The position numbers and the translations under genes were made by a program. Below are positions 1 to 10,800 of a stretch of 64,000 nt of DNA, one piece after another. The notes under the pieces were generated by a model. The model was not told where the DNA came from, ran no database searches, and saw nothing but the letters and a program-made list of their open reading frames with translations. Within the stretch, counting starts at the first letter, position 1. The number at the start of each line of letters is the position of its first letter. Source of the DNA: Harringtonia aguacate (taxonomy: Eukaryota; Ascomycota; Sordariomycetes; Ophiostomatales; Ophiostomataceae); NCBI GenBank assembly GCA_014183095.1, contig JACCPH010000015.1, positions 203,544-267,543 on the forward strand, in the 5' to 3' direction.

Positions 1-2093
1 TCCTGGCGTGGCCGCTTCTTGCCTTCTTTGGTCGTGCTCGACGGCGGCGCAAAGTTGCCCACAGGGGGCATCTTGGGGCCGTCGCGGGCTTGGCTGGGCG
101 GCGGCGGCGTCTGCACAAGCGCACCCGCAATGTTGGCGTCTTCGCCGGGACGGGCTCCCGCAGGCCGCGTATGGGCTGCCGACTCGGGGAGGAACTGCTT
201 GAAGTCCTCAAGCAGGTCGGGGGCGCCGCTGAACAGGGTCGTGACCTGAGCATAGACTTCCTGGATCGGTTTCTGCTCGCGCTGGTACGTCTGCAAGATT
301 TCGAGGAACTGCTTATAAATTTCCGGCTTGTCCTGGAAGCGGTTCTGTGATAAATCACACCAGTCAGCTCGTCCGCTCACATCGGCCTCACCTAGCAATC
401 AACACGGCAAACGGCCAACAAAGAGACGCGGAAAGAAAGCCGAAACTTGCCTTGATCTTGTTCACGTAGCTGATGGCATGGTTAAACTCCACTGGCCCGC
501 GCTTTTCGCCGCTGCCCTGCTGCGCAGCTGCGTTGCCGTTCATGCCGGCCCCAGGGACTGGTGTGTGTGCATTCCGCTGCACCGCAGGGTGGGATGTCAT
601 CGCCCCGGCCAGACCGGGCCCACCAGGTCCTCCCGGCCCACCAGGCCCCCCCGGGTGGTTGCCTCTCGGCACGTTGTCGTACATGCCAGCGCTAGCACCA
701 GCATGGCCATAGGCGCCTGGGCCCTGGGGAGGCATGCCTTGGCCTGGGGGTCCGAACTGGCTGTCGGGAGCCTCGACGCTGTGCTGAACCTGCTGCTGCG
801 GTGGCCAAGTCCGGGGGCCCAGGAACAGGCCGCCCTGGCCTGGCTGCTGGGGGTGTGTGGCCTCTGGCGGCATGTTTCGACTGGGGCCTATCGAGTGGAT
901 GGTCGAGCCAGACGGCGTGGTGACCCGGATGCTATTCGGGTTGTTTTCTAGGCCGCATTCGATGCGGTATCCCGGCGGAAGGAACGTATTGAATCCCTGG
1001 ATCAGGTTGGGATGGCCAGCGAAGAGGTCGGAGACACGGCTAATCACTCCCGGGGTATCAATCCTGCGCACACGACGTCAGCTGGGCCGGGAACAGGGAA
1101 CAGGGAGGCGTCTGGCTTCTTTGAAGAAAAAAAAAACACTCACGTCTGACTCTTAAAATCCTTCATAATGTCAAGAAAGCGGTTGTACACGTCGGGCTGC
1201 TCGTGGAACTGAACTTTGACCTGATCCAAGTAGCTCAGGGCGTCCTAGATGAATTCAGGTGTCAGCAGACACGTCGGGACTCTCATGCGATCGCTTGAAT
1301 AGCGGGGGGGGGAGGGGGGAGAAGCTGTGCTGCCACGTACATTTAATATGGGCTGCTGCCCCTGCGCGACGCCACCGGGCTGCGGAACAGGACCGTTCTG
1401 ACCCGGGGGAGGGGCATGGGCCGGCCCCATCCCACCCCCGCCATAGGGCGGCGGAGGCTGCGGTGCGGCACGGCCGTCAGGCTGTAGAGGCCCACCAAAT
1501 ATAGCCCCCGGGCCGCCTTGTCCGGCCATTGAACCGTTGGGCGGCACGGACGACCCACCATGCTGCATCATCGAGTACATCTGCTGCGGCGGCGGCGGCG
1601 GCTGTTGCTGTTGCTGCTGTTGCTGCTGTTGCTGTGGTGGCTGCTGCTGTGAAGGATGCGGACGGTTCGGATCGTTGGCACTGGGGTGCAGGGGGGGAGG
1701 TCCGCCATAGCCAGAGACCGCACCAGGCGGCGGGCCCCCAAGCTGATTCGATGGAGGCGGAGGCGGCGCACCGCCTGCTCCGCCGCCGTGGTTGGCCAAA
1801 AGGCCGTTCGGGCTGTGAATGGCACCAGAAATACGCGACGCGACCGGCTGGTGGATGGGGATGGAGCCCGCGGAGCTGTGGTGAGGAGGCCCTGGTGGTT
1901 GCTGCTGCGGCGCCATCGGGCCAGCATAGGGGTCGCGCTGGTGGCGCTCGGCTTGTTCGCGTTGTTCGCGCTCGCGGTGAGCCATCTCCTCCTGCTGCTG
2001 ATGCTGCTGCTGGAGAGCCCGATTTCGCTGCTCTTCCAGCTCGCGGTCGCGGTCGAAGCCGACGCCGTGATGAGGTGGAGGATTGTTGTTCAT
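1..2093 (-). CDS. SIN3: Transcriptional co-repressor Sin3, N-terminal part (truncated by window edge)
   Basis: Scaffold of Sin3/Rpd3 histone-deacetylase complexes in the nucleus. Exons read as complement(1341..2093, 1144..1244, 451..1063, 1..344), in frame throughout. Exon 1 encodes a Pro/Gln-rich low-complexity head with a poly-Gln stretch. PAH1 spans the next two joints (DALSYLDQVKVQF, then IDTPGVISRVSDLF, ending near the FLPPGY motif). PAH2 starts at FNHAISYVNKIK, continues across the third intron as NRFQDKPEIYKQF, and reaches an LLEDFKQFLPES-type end. The three introns are 96, 80 and 106 bases. The third begins GC (AAG then gcaagt), a GC-AG intron, and only this joint restores PAH2. The remaining PAH domains and the HDAC-interaction domain lie beyond position 1. 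Start ATG at 2091-2093. Identity is strong from PAH order and spacing; exact exon ends are inferred. Confidence 0.93.
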
Positions 2094-3066
2094 GGTTCGT
2101 AGGAGGTGGTCCTAGGAGGAAGTCGAAGAAGACATCTATTGGTATTTGGTGATGGACTAGATTGAAAATCTGGCGAGGTTGTCAGAAAGTTGAACGGAAA
2201 CACGCAAGAGGAGGAAAATGTGTTGGGTGCAGGCGAAGGGCAAAAAAAAAAAAATCGAACACTCGACGCGCCGTTGCACAACGGCCCGAGAAAGCGCGAC
2301 GCACCTGCTTCGATGTGTATGACTCCTTCTATGTCTTGACTTGTTAGACCTTTTCCTGATCTTTTCGCCTTTCTAGTAGCAGAAGAAGACGCTCGGCTTT
2401 CAGCGCTGTCGCAACAAAGTCTGGCAGTGCTTTGTGACTCTTGTCTTTGAAGTGAAAACAAACGATGAAAAACACAGATCGGGTGAAAAATAAGAAATGA
2501 GCTCGAATGCGGCAACAAAATTTCGCAGAATCAGAACACAGGGGGGGGGTAATTTGAGGATGCGGGCGAAATCAAACGTTGACCTAGAAAGGTCTGGAAG
2601 GAAGAAAAGGACGCCTTCGCGGGAACGCATCTCAGCTTTCGTACTGGCGTCACGGCACAACAGAAAGGGGAGGGCTGGAATTTTTGCCGGGCCGAACTGA
2701 TAAGCTGATAAGAAAAGACCAATCCTGGAGCTACTTTGTTGGGAGAAGACGTCATGTGTGGCATCACGTGGTTGGGCAGATGGTGATTTGCGTTGCGTCA
2801 TCGGCCGAGAGCTTTCGACCGTCAACACGGCACACAAAATGTAGATGCGATAGAACGGCCCTGGACGGCGGGAATTATGGTGCAGGACGATGGAAGATGG
2901 TAAACTCATATAATATTCCAATATTTGCATTTCTTGATAAAGACTGCGCCAAACCCTCGTATCCAAACCAAACGCCCAGCCACGAATGCCTCTGTCCAGC
3001 AGGCAAACCATGTGTGCACTCTTCATAAAGCATCATTCAAAACCCTCATTCTTTGTGTTTCGACGT
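2094..3066. other. Intergenic region upstream of SIN3 and downstream of the fasciclin gene
   Basis: No gene is supported here. It should hold the SIN3 promoter and 5' leader and the 3' end of the fasciclin gene. Visible features are a 12-base A run near 2247, a short G run near 2540 and one CACGTG hexamer near 2765. Open frames on the minus strand between about 2090 and 3026 have no recognisable domain and odd composition. Confidence 0.6.
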
Positions 3067-3884
3067 TTACGACGAGTAGTTGCGGACGCCCTTGATGATC
3101 CACTGTATCGGTTAGCGCGAGTTTGTGCTGCGAGTCGAAGGAAAGGAGGAACGTACCACCTGGCCGTTGGCCACAGTGCTGGCCACGCTGGCAATCTCAA
3201 TGTTGCCGGGTTGGATCTGCCTGGTCAGTCGAGACCCTTGGAAGAGGTCATAGGCAACAGCCGCAGCCGCAGCCGCAGCCGCAGCAACTGAGCAACCACA
3301 CTCACCACCTTGACGCCGTCTTCGCGCGTCTCCCACCAGATGTCGCCGTCGCCGGCCAGCGCCGGCGCCTTGTAGTGCTCCGGCCACGGGCTGACGGGCA
3401 CAATGTGCGCTTCGACAAAGCGCTGCAGGTTGCGCTGGGCGCGCTCCTGGCCGCCGCCGCCCTCGTAGGCGTCGGCGCCCCAGCGGTGGTAGTCCTGCGG
3501 GTCCTCCCACGGCTTGCGCGGCAGGCTCTCGATGGCCGAGTTGAGCGGGGCGAGCACGGTGGAGTTTTGGGAGGCGTCGTCGAAACGGTTGGTGACGACG
3601 GCAAAGTCGCGCGTGAAGCCAGCAAAGATGTTGATGCTGCGGTCGCGGCCGAGCACGTCGGAGATCATGACGGTGCCGACCGGGGTGTTGCCGCTGCCGC
3701 TGCCGCCAGAACCAGATCCCGGGAGGGCCGGCATGACGATCGGCTGCTGACTGTCGGCCCGCCGCGTGTCGGGCAAGGGCTGGGCGCGGGCCGCCGCCTG
3801 GTCTTTGTGCACCAGAGGGACCACGAGCTGGGACACGGCTACCACTGTCAGCGACGCGAGGGCGAGCTGATGCGCCAATCTCAT
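3067..3884 (-). CDS. Secreted fasciclin (FAS1) domain protein
   Basis: Predicted extracellular or cell-surface protein of 224 residues. Exons are complement(3306..3884, 3157..3216, 3067..3102); each joint keeps frame and the last exon ends NYSS then TAA. An N-terminal hydrophobic segment (LALASLTVVAVSQLVV) looks like a signal peptide. A single FAS1 domain follows: SINIFAGFTRDF, then the NSTVLAPLNSAIESL core that matches the FAS1 H1/H2-type motif, ending with VEAHIVPV and a short beta tail (GNIEIASVASTVANGQVWII). A Gly/Ser linker precedes the domain. FAS1 proteins usually act in adhesion or cell-surface interactions; the role here is inferred from family only. Start ATG at 3882-3884 gives the signal peptide directly. 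Confidence 0.88.
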
Positions 3885-4042
3885 GTTTCGATGGTGGTCC
3901 GGGATGGGAAATTAAGGAAAAACGAAAGGGATAGAATACGGTTACGGTGTCTGCGGCCCGTTATCGATGGCGGTGGTCAAGCCCAATAGATACGAACACG
4001 AGCTAGGCAGAGACCATACGATGACGCACAGATGAGAAGGGC

Positions 4043-4064
4043 ATCACGTGGCTAGGTCACGTGA
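4043..4064. promoter_or_regulatory. Paired CACGTG E-box-like sites
   Basis: ATCACGTG and GTCACGTGA lie a few bases apart, about 160-180 bases upstream of the fasciclin start codon. CACGTG with flanking A/GTC is the binding core of Cbf1-type bHLH factors in fungi. Function is inferred from sequence only. Confidence 0.4.
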
Positions 4065-4611
4065 AGTTACACAGGACTCGTAGTCCGGCATCCGGAGGAA
4101 TGTTGCTTACTATACATGCGAAACGATACGATAGGGACGTCTGGGGTATTAATCGCAACGAAAGTATAGGGCTGACTCAACCGCCATAACCAGCCAACAG
4201 CGCTGTGTAAGATTCTCAGTAAGCCCAGCTACGAAGCCCTTCTATTGTCTGCGAGACTCTTCCCAGCCCTTTTCAAGCCTTAAATACGGGCACGTCCAAC
4301 AAAATTGACGCAAAGACACAAAGACACGAAGACATCTGCCGGAAGCAGACGGCCAAGGCGGCCAGACGACCAGGGCGACCAGGACTCACGAGGACAGAGA
4401 TGGCAGGACGCAAGCCTGTTTTCCATTCACAATGCCGCCACAGGGCCGGCATGTACCAAGCTGTCCCAGGGACGACCAAGCATGTGAAAAGCTGTCTTAC
4501 TAACCAGACGGACGGAAATAGGTAATCTTACCGTTTTCAGTCCTGTGACAGGATCTGGGTGCCATGCACAAGCATGTGAGCGCAGTCGGGGAAATGATGC
4601 GGAGAACAGCT

Positions 4612-4647
4612 GCTATTAATGCTATTAATGCTATTAATGCTATTAAT
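4612..4647. repeat. Tandem repeat, GCTATTAAT x4
   Basis: Four perfect head-to-tail copies of a 9-base unit in an AT-rich patch of the intergenic region. Confidence 0.9.
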
Positions 4648-5502
4648 ACTATACAACGAGCCGCGGGAGTCAGTTTGTCGCTCGTCTCTCCCAGTGCGGG
4701 GTGGATGGATGTCTGGAGGCGTGCCTCGGCACAATGCAGCGACAGAAGTTGGGGAAGCTCGGCCAAAGCTACCACGAATGCAGCCCAGTGCAGCCGTTGC
4801 CCCGGAAGAAGAGACAGAATGATGGGGGGAAAAAAAAAAATTGACATGAAAAAAAGGCAGATTCGGTGTAAATGCAGGCATAAGTAGGAGAAAAAAGGCC
4901 TGGAGAGAACGTGGAACGATTTGGACAAATCTGGATATGTTTCCTAATGCGGTATTCGAATTGCCTGCGCGGGCAGAGCCTGCTGGACGTGCCATAACGC
5001 CGCCATAACAGCAGTTGCACCGCTGTGTGGGCGCTGTATTACTGGCGCGGTTCGGTGTCGACCTCGGCATAGTTCTTCCCCACCCCAGCATTCCCTCTCA
5101 GGTGTCGCGAATCAGCGTGTCAGCAGTTCGGCTTAGCTCTCTGCTGCTGGGCAGCGCTAGGCGGCCCCAGAGATGGTGGATACTTGTAGCGGTCCCAACG
5201 CCGACCCCAGGTCCGCCGCGCAAAGCACATGAGCGCAGGCAGGCACAAGCCAGAATTCCGCGGAACGCTGCACTCTGCAGATTGTCAGCCCAGATCTCTA
5301 TTTCTGCGCCCACCCCCTGTGGTCAAAACCAGCCGTCTTCCCGTCCTCCTCCTTTTCTTATCTCTTTTCTTTTTGGCTTCATTCTTTTCTCACTGGTTCC
5401 CCCTTTCCACGTGCTCCGCATTCTCTTCTTCCTGACGCTGTCTGCTCTCGTCTGCGCATCTCCTGATCGCGCGGCCTCTCCTCATCCTCACAGACGCAAG
5501 CA

Positions 5503-7683
5503 ATGGCTCCCCGGGTGATTGTTGTTGGCGGTGGCCGTACGTAATGGGCTTTTTACATGTGACTCATTGAATTCGCCGCCTGATACAGCTTTCTGACTGC
5601 TGCAGTGTCTGGCCTCAGCGCCGCCCACACCATCTATCTCGCAGGCGGCAACGTCGTCGTCCTCGACAAGCAGAGTGAGCTCGCTCTTTGCCCGTTGTTT
5701 TCTTTTTTTTTTTCTCTTTTTTTTTTCTTCTTTTCCCTTCTTTTCTTGGTCGTAGACCTCGCTGACCCTCTCCGCCCAGGCTTCTTTGGTGGCAACTCTA
5801 CAAAAGCCACCTCGGGCATCAACGGTGCTCTGACCCGCACGCAGGTCGAGCTCAAGATCCAAGACAGCGTCAAGCAGTTCTATGATGACACCCTCAAGTC
5901 GGCGCGCGAGCAGGCGCGGCCTGACCTCATCCGCGTCCTGACGTACAACTCGGCCTCGGCCGTTGAGTGGCTGCAGGACATCTTTGGCCTGGACCTGACC
6001 CTGGTGTCCCGGCTAGGGTGCGTTTCTTCCTGAGTATATATGCTCGACGCTCTTCCACCTGCTGACACGCTTCCCAGCGGCCACTCCCAGCCCCGCACCC
6101 ACCGCGGCCACGATGCCAAGTTCCCCGGCATGGCCATCACCTATGCGCTCATGCAGCGCCTGGAAGAGCTCGCTGAGAACGAGCCGGAGCGGGTGCAGAT
6201 CGTCAAGAAGGCCCGGGTGACCGGCCTCAACAAGTCGGGCAACAATGTCACGGGCGTGACGTACGAGCACGACGGCAAGCCCGTGGTGCTGGACGGGCCC
6301 GTGGTGCTGGCCACGGGCGGCTACGCGGCCGACTTTACCGAGACGTCGCTCATCAAAAAGTACCGCCCCGAGACGTACGACCTGTCGACGACCAACGGCG
6401 CGCACGCCACGGGCGACGGCCAGAAGATGGTCATGGCCATTGGCGGCAACGGCATCGACCTGGACAAGATCCAGGTGCACCCGACCGGGCTGGTCGACCC
6501 CAAGGACCCCACGGCCAAGACCAAGTTCCTGGCGGCCGAGGCGCTGCGCGGCGAGGGCGGCCTGCTGCTCAACGGCGACGGCGAGCGCTTCTGCGACGAC
6601 CTGGGCCACCGCGACTACGTCTCGGGCATGATGTGGAAGGAAAAGGACAAGGGCAAGTGGCCCATCCGCCTGGTGCTCAACTCCAAGGCGTCCAACGTGC
6701 TCGACTTCCACACCCGCCACTACTCGGGCCGCGGGCTCATGCGCAAGATGACGGGCGCCCAGCTGGCCGCCGAGATTGGCTGCCCGCCCGAGCAGCTGCA
6801 GCGGTCCTTCCAGACGTACAACGCCATTGCCGCGGGCAAGCAAAAGGACCCCTGGGGCAAAAAGTTTTTCCACAACGGGCCCTTTGACATTGACGACGAC
6901 TTCCACGTCGCCCTCATGGAGCCCGTCCTGCACTTTACCATGGGCGGCGTCGAGATCAACGACAAGGCCCAGGTGCTCAACCACGAAAAGACTCCCTTTG
7001 AGGGCCTCTTCGCCTGCGGCGAGCTCGCCGGCGGCGTCCACGGCGCCAACCGCCTCGGCGGCTCCTCCCTGCTCGGCTGCGTCGTCTACGGCCGCGTCGC
7101 CGGCGACTCGGCCAGCAACTACCTGTTCCAGCAGGTCCTGAAGGGTGCCGGTGCCGGCTCCAGTGCCGCCGGCACGGCCGCCCAGCGTCTTGGCCAGATC
7201 TCTCTGCACATCGACCCGGCGCAGCCGGGCAAGATCTCGGTCGAGTGGGGCAAGGGCAGCAGCACAGCCACAGTCTCGCTGCCCGTCTCTGCCGCAAGCG
7301 GTGACGACAATGACGACGACGACAGCGGCAACGGCGGCTCATCTGGCGGCAGCGGCAATGGCGGCGGCAGCGCAGCAGCCTCTGAACCCGCGCCCAAGGC
7401 CGAGCCCAAGCCGTTTGCCGTGCCCGAAAAGGAGTTCAGCATGGAGGAGATTGCCAAGCACAACAAAAAGGGCGACCTGTGGGTGGTGGTCAAGGGCGTG
7501 GTGCTGGACCTGACCAACTGGCTGGACGAGCACCCGGGCGGCCCGCAGGCCATTATCAATTTCATGGGCCGCGACGCCTCCGAGGAGTTTGAGATGCTGC
7601 ACGACGACGAGGTCATCCCCAAGTACGCGCCCGAGCAAGTCATCGGCCGGGTAAAGGGCGTGGAGCCGACGCTCGACATCTGA
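5503..7683 (+). CDS. Fumarate reductase-like flavoprotein with C-terminal cytochrome b5 domain
   Basis: Soluble FAD-dependent fumarate reductase (yeast Frd1/Osm1 family; reduces fumarate to succinate, reoxidising flavin/NADH equivalents) with a haem domain added. Exons 5503..5536, 5606..5674, 5780..6017 and 6078..7683 give 648 residues. The tiny first exon codes MAPRVIVVGGG and joins LSGLSAAHT to form the dinucleotide-binding fold. Next come FFGGNSTKATSGINGA, the substrate-site motif VHPTGLVDP, EALRGEGGLLLNGDGERFCDD, and the FAD end motif ACGELAGGVHGANRLGGSS. After an acidic Gly/Ser linker the cytochrome b5 domain carries the haem HPGG (LDEHPGGPQAI) and ends with its second-His region. There is no N-terminal targeting signal, so cytosolic location is inferred. 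The electron path from b5 to the flavin domain is inferred, not shown. Confidence 0.93.
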
Positions 7684-7887
7684 GCAGAGGCTGCTTCTTC
7701 ATATAAAGGCCAAGGCCAGGGTTGGAACTGGAACTGGAGCTGGAACTGGAGCTGGATACATTTCTTTTCTTTGTTTACTTCGAGTCGTTCTTTTTGCAGG
7801 GATCGCCAAAAACGCTGTTCATTTGGTTCTTGTATTAATAGTTATAAAAGAGGCAGAGCATCGTACACATACGTTCTCTGTCGTCTG

Positions 7888-10800
7888 CTATTCGTCCGCT
7901 GCTGCTTTGCCCCCGGCCTCTTCCTTGACTTCCTTGGTTTCCTTGGCTTCATCAGCCTCGTCAGCCACCACTGGCACTTCCACTGGTACTGGGTATTTGA
8001 ACGGCCGCCCGTGCCCGTGCTTGGGTCCAAAGTTCACCCGCACTCGCACCGGCAGTATCCCTTGCTGCTGCAGGGACACGCTCGGGTACAGCTGACCCCT
8101 CACGACCTGTCCCTGTGCCACTTTGTCGTCGTCCTTGCCGTCCACGTCCTCTTCCTTGTCTTGTTCTCTTGGGCCGTCGTTTTCTTGATTGCCCTTCTCT
8201 CGGCCCTCCTTCTCTCGGTCCTCCTTCTCTTGGCCTTCCAACTCCTGACCTTCCGTTTCGTGGCCTTTTGTCTCCCCGTCCTCTGCCTTCTCAGATGCCG
8301 CATCACTTTTGGCCTCCGAGCCTGTGCTAGACGACGCCTTCTTGCGGCCCCATGAATGGCAAGCAAGAACTCCGTCTCGTGTGAACCAGAGCTTCTCCGT
8401 TGCTGGGTCGTATGCCATGCCAATGGTGTTGCCCTCGCCATACTCGTCCCCTGTGTCGATTTCTCGGTTGTTGCTCAGCAGCGCACCTTCGTCGCTGTGG
8501 TAGCCCCAAGAGTCATGAGGCCACCCAGTCATGTCCCCGAGCTGGAATTGCTCCGGCATGAGGCCGATGCCCACGGTGCTGAGCAGTCCTTGTTAGTGGC
8601 TTGGCCCCAAGGCAGGAGGAGGGGGGGGAAGGGGGGGGGATTAAGACACATACTTTCCGCCTTTGCACTCGACAATTTCCACCTCAAAGTAAAAGATGCC
8701 CTTGTCGTCTGTTATGGGATGGTCTGCCCGCACGGTTCCGGTAATCGTTTCGCTGTAGAAGCGCAAAAAGGGTGGCTCTGGTGCCGCCGCCACGTCAGCA
8801 GGTACCAAGATCAAAACCAACAGAAGCCAGCGAGCGCCTACCTTCGATGCTGATTTCTGTCCCATCTCCGGACACGTCCAGGTCGTCTTTCAGGTCGTGA
8901 CCGCTCATCCGGGACGGCTGTTTCTTGTCCACGCCTCTGACAGCGCCGCGCTTCTCAAGCGCTTCCACCGCATCGGTCATGCAGCAGCGATCGGCCACGT
9001 CCAGAGCCGTCCAGCCGCTCCGGTCGGCCACGTTCAGGTCTACGCCTGCCTGGCCCATGATGAAGCTGCGGATCTTTGTGCTTCCACCTTTTACAGCCGC
9101 CGGCAATGCTGCCGCCATCTGTGCTGGTCGTTCGGCTTCTGGGATATATGGGAGCACCATCTCAAAAAAACCGGCTTCGAGAATGGCATCTGTCAGGGCT
9201 GCACAGTACAGCACGCTGCGGCCGCAGCCATCGACGGCGTCCGCCTTGGCGCCCGCTTTCAAGAGCCTTTCCACCAAGGTGAGACGTGTCTGGTGGCCGA
9301 CCGCATAGTGCAGTGCTGTGCTGCCGATGTTGTTGGGAATGTTGGGGTCTGCATCGGCGTCGAGCAGCGGCAAGGTGACCTCCTCGGGGCGGTAGTGGGA
9401 GGTGGCAAATACCAGAGGCGTCCGCCCGCGGTCGTCGGTGTCGTTGATGCGGGCTCCGTGCTGGATGAGGAGTGGTGTGAGAGCGGGCGTCTCGTCCTCC
9501 AGCGCGTTGGACCCGTAAAACATGGCGTGCAGCGGTGTCCCCAAAAACGGCGTCCGCACATCTGCCGTAGCCCCGAGCTCGAGTACAAGCCTGAGTAGGT
9601 TGGTGGTGCCCCATCTCGTCCACATGGCGAAATTCACCACAGGTCCGTAAGGGTTCCCGACCGCATTGATGTCGGCACCATGCCTGACGAGAGATCGGAT
9701 GATTTCCTCTTCCTCTGTGGCATCGCTGAAGCGAAGCGGCACGAGGTGCAGCGCGGTCCGATTCTCAGAGTCTCTTGCTCTGGGGTCGGCACCATGCTCC
9801 AACAGGATGTCCACCACTCTAGCCGGGCCGGCACGTGCCGCTATAATCAGCGGTGTCTCCAGCGTGACGTCCCGCACCGGGTCGATGTCCAGCTTGTACC
9901 CCAGCTTCGTCTGGCCCTCAAAGAGGCTCTCGGTGACCGAGAGACTGCAGCTAGCGTAGTGAAGAATCTTGCGGCCCTGGGGACCGGTAATGCTGACATC
10001 AGCAGTGGGCAAAGGCGTTGTTTTTCCTCCGTCCTCGCCATCTTCTCCGTCGTCCTCGTCGTCCTCGTCGTCCCCATCGCCATCATCCCCATCGCCTCTG
10101 CCATCGCGGTCCAGCCCAATGAGAAGCCGGAGCACTTCAGTGTTTCTAGCATCAGCAGCGGCATGGAGCGGCGTCATACCATTGGCGTTTTTGCAGTTCG
10201 GATCGGCCCCCTTCTCGAGCAGCAAGAGAATGAGATTTCGCAGGTTTAGTCCGTTTGCAATGTGGAGCGCATTTTCGTTGTTGTTGTTGCATACGTTGGG
10301 GTTGGCTCCGTTGTCGAGCAGCATCTGGACGATGCTGGGCTCTGCTTCTTCCATGGCCACGTGGAGAGGAATGTTGGTGCTGCCGTCGTTGGCGTTGGCG
10401 TCCCATCCATGATCGAGTAGGTACTCTATGGTTTCCATTTTCCTCTCGGTGTTATAGGAGCTTTGGATCGCCAAAATCAATGCCATCGGAGGCCTCAATG
10501 GCTCGTCCGACACGGGGTGAGCGTCTTCCCACCTGAGCAGTTCCTTGAGTGTTTCCAGCCCGCATTCGCCCGCGGCCACTTCGAGTGCTGTGTAAGAAGA
10601 CGAGTTCTTGCGCCGCACTTCGTCGGGGTCGGAATCGCACGCCCTGAGCAGCTGCCGCAGACTCGCCACAAACCCGCAACGGGTGGCATAGTGGATCGAC
10701 GTCTCGTCCTCATCCCATACCGGCTTGATGCCCTTCTCAACCAGATACTGAACAACGTCGACATGCTTTTCTGATATGGCCAGGTCAAGCTGCGAGTTGT

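Larger units (their letters stand above)
3885..5502. other. Intergenic region between the fasciclin and fumarate reductase genes
   Basis: Divergent promoter region of about 1.6 kb. It holds two CACGTG-type sites near 4043-4064, a four-copy 9-base repeat at 4612-4647 and an A run near 4833. The open frames here are short and lack domains. The last 200 bases are pyrimidine-rich, as expected for a fungal leader before the ATG at 5503. Confidence 0.6.

Noticed and set aside
2400..3026. 208-codon minus-strand frame upstream of SIN3
   Set aside because: Cys/Ser/Phe-rich with no domain, no plausible start context, and overlaps expected promoter.
6013..7209. 398-codon open frame antisense to the fumarate reductase
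   Set aside because: Shadow of a high-G+C gene; no recognisable motif.
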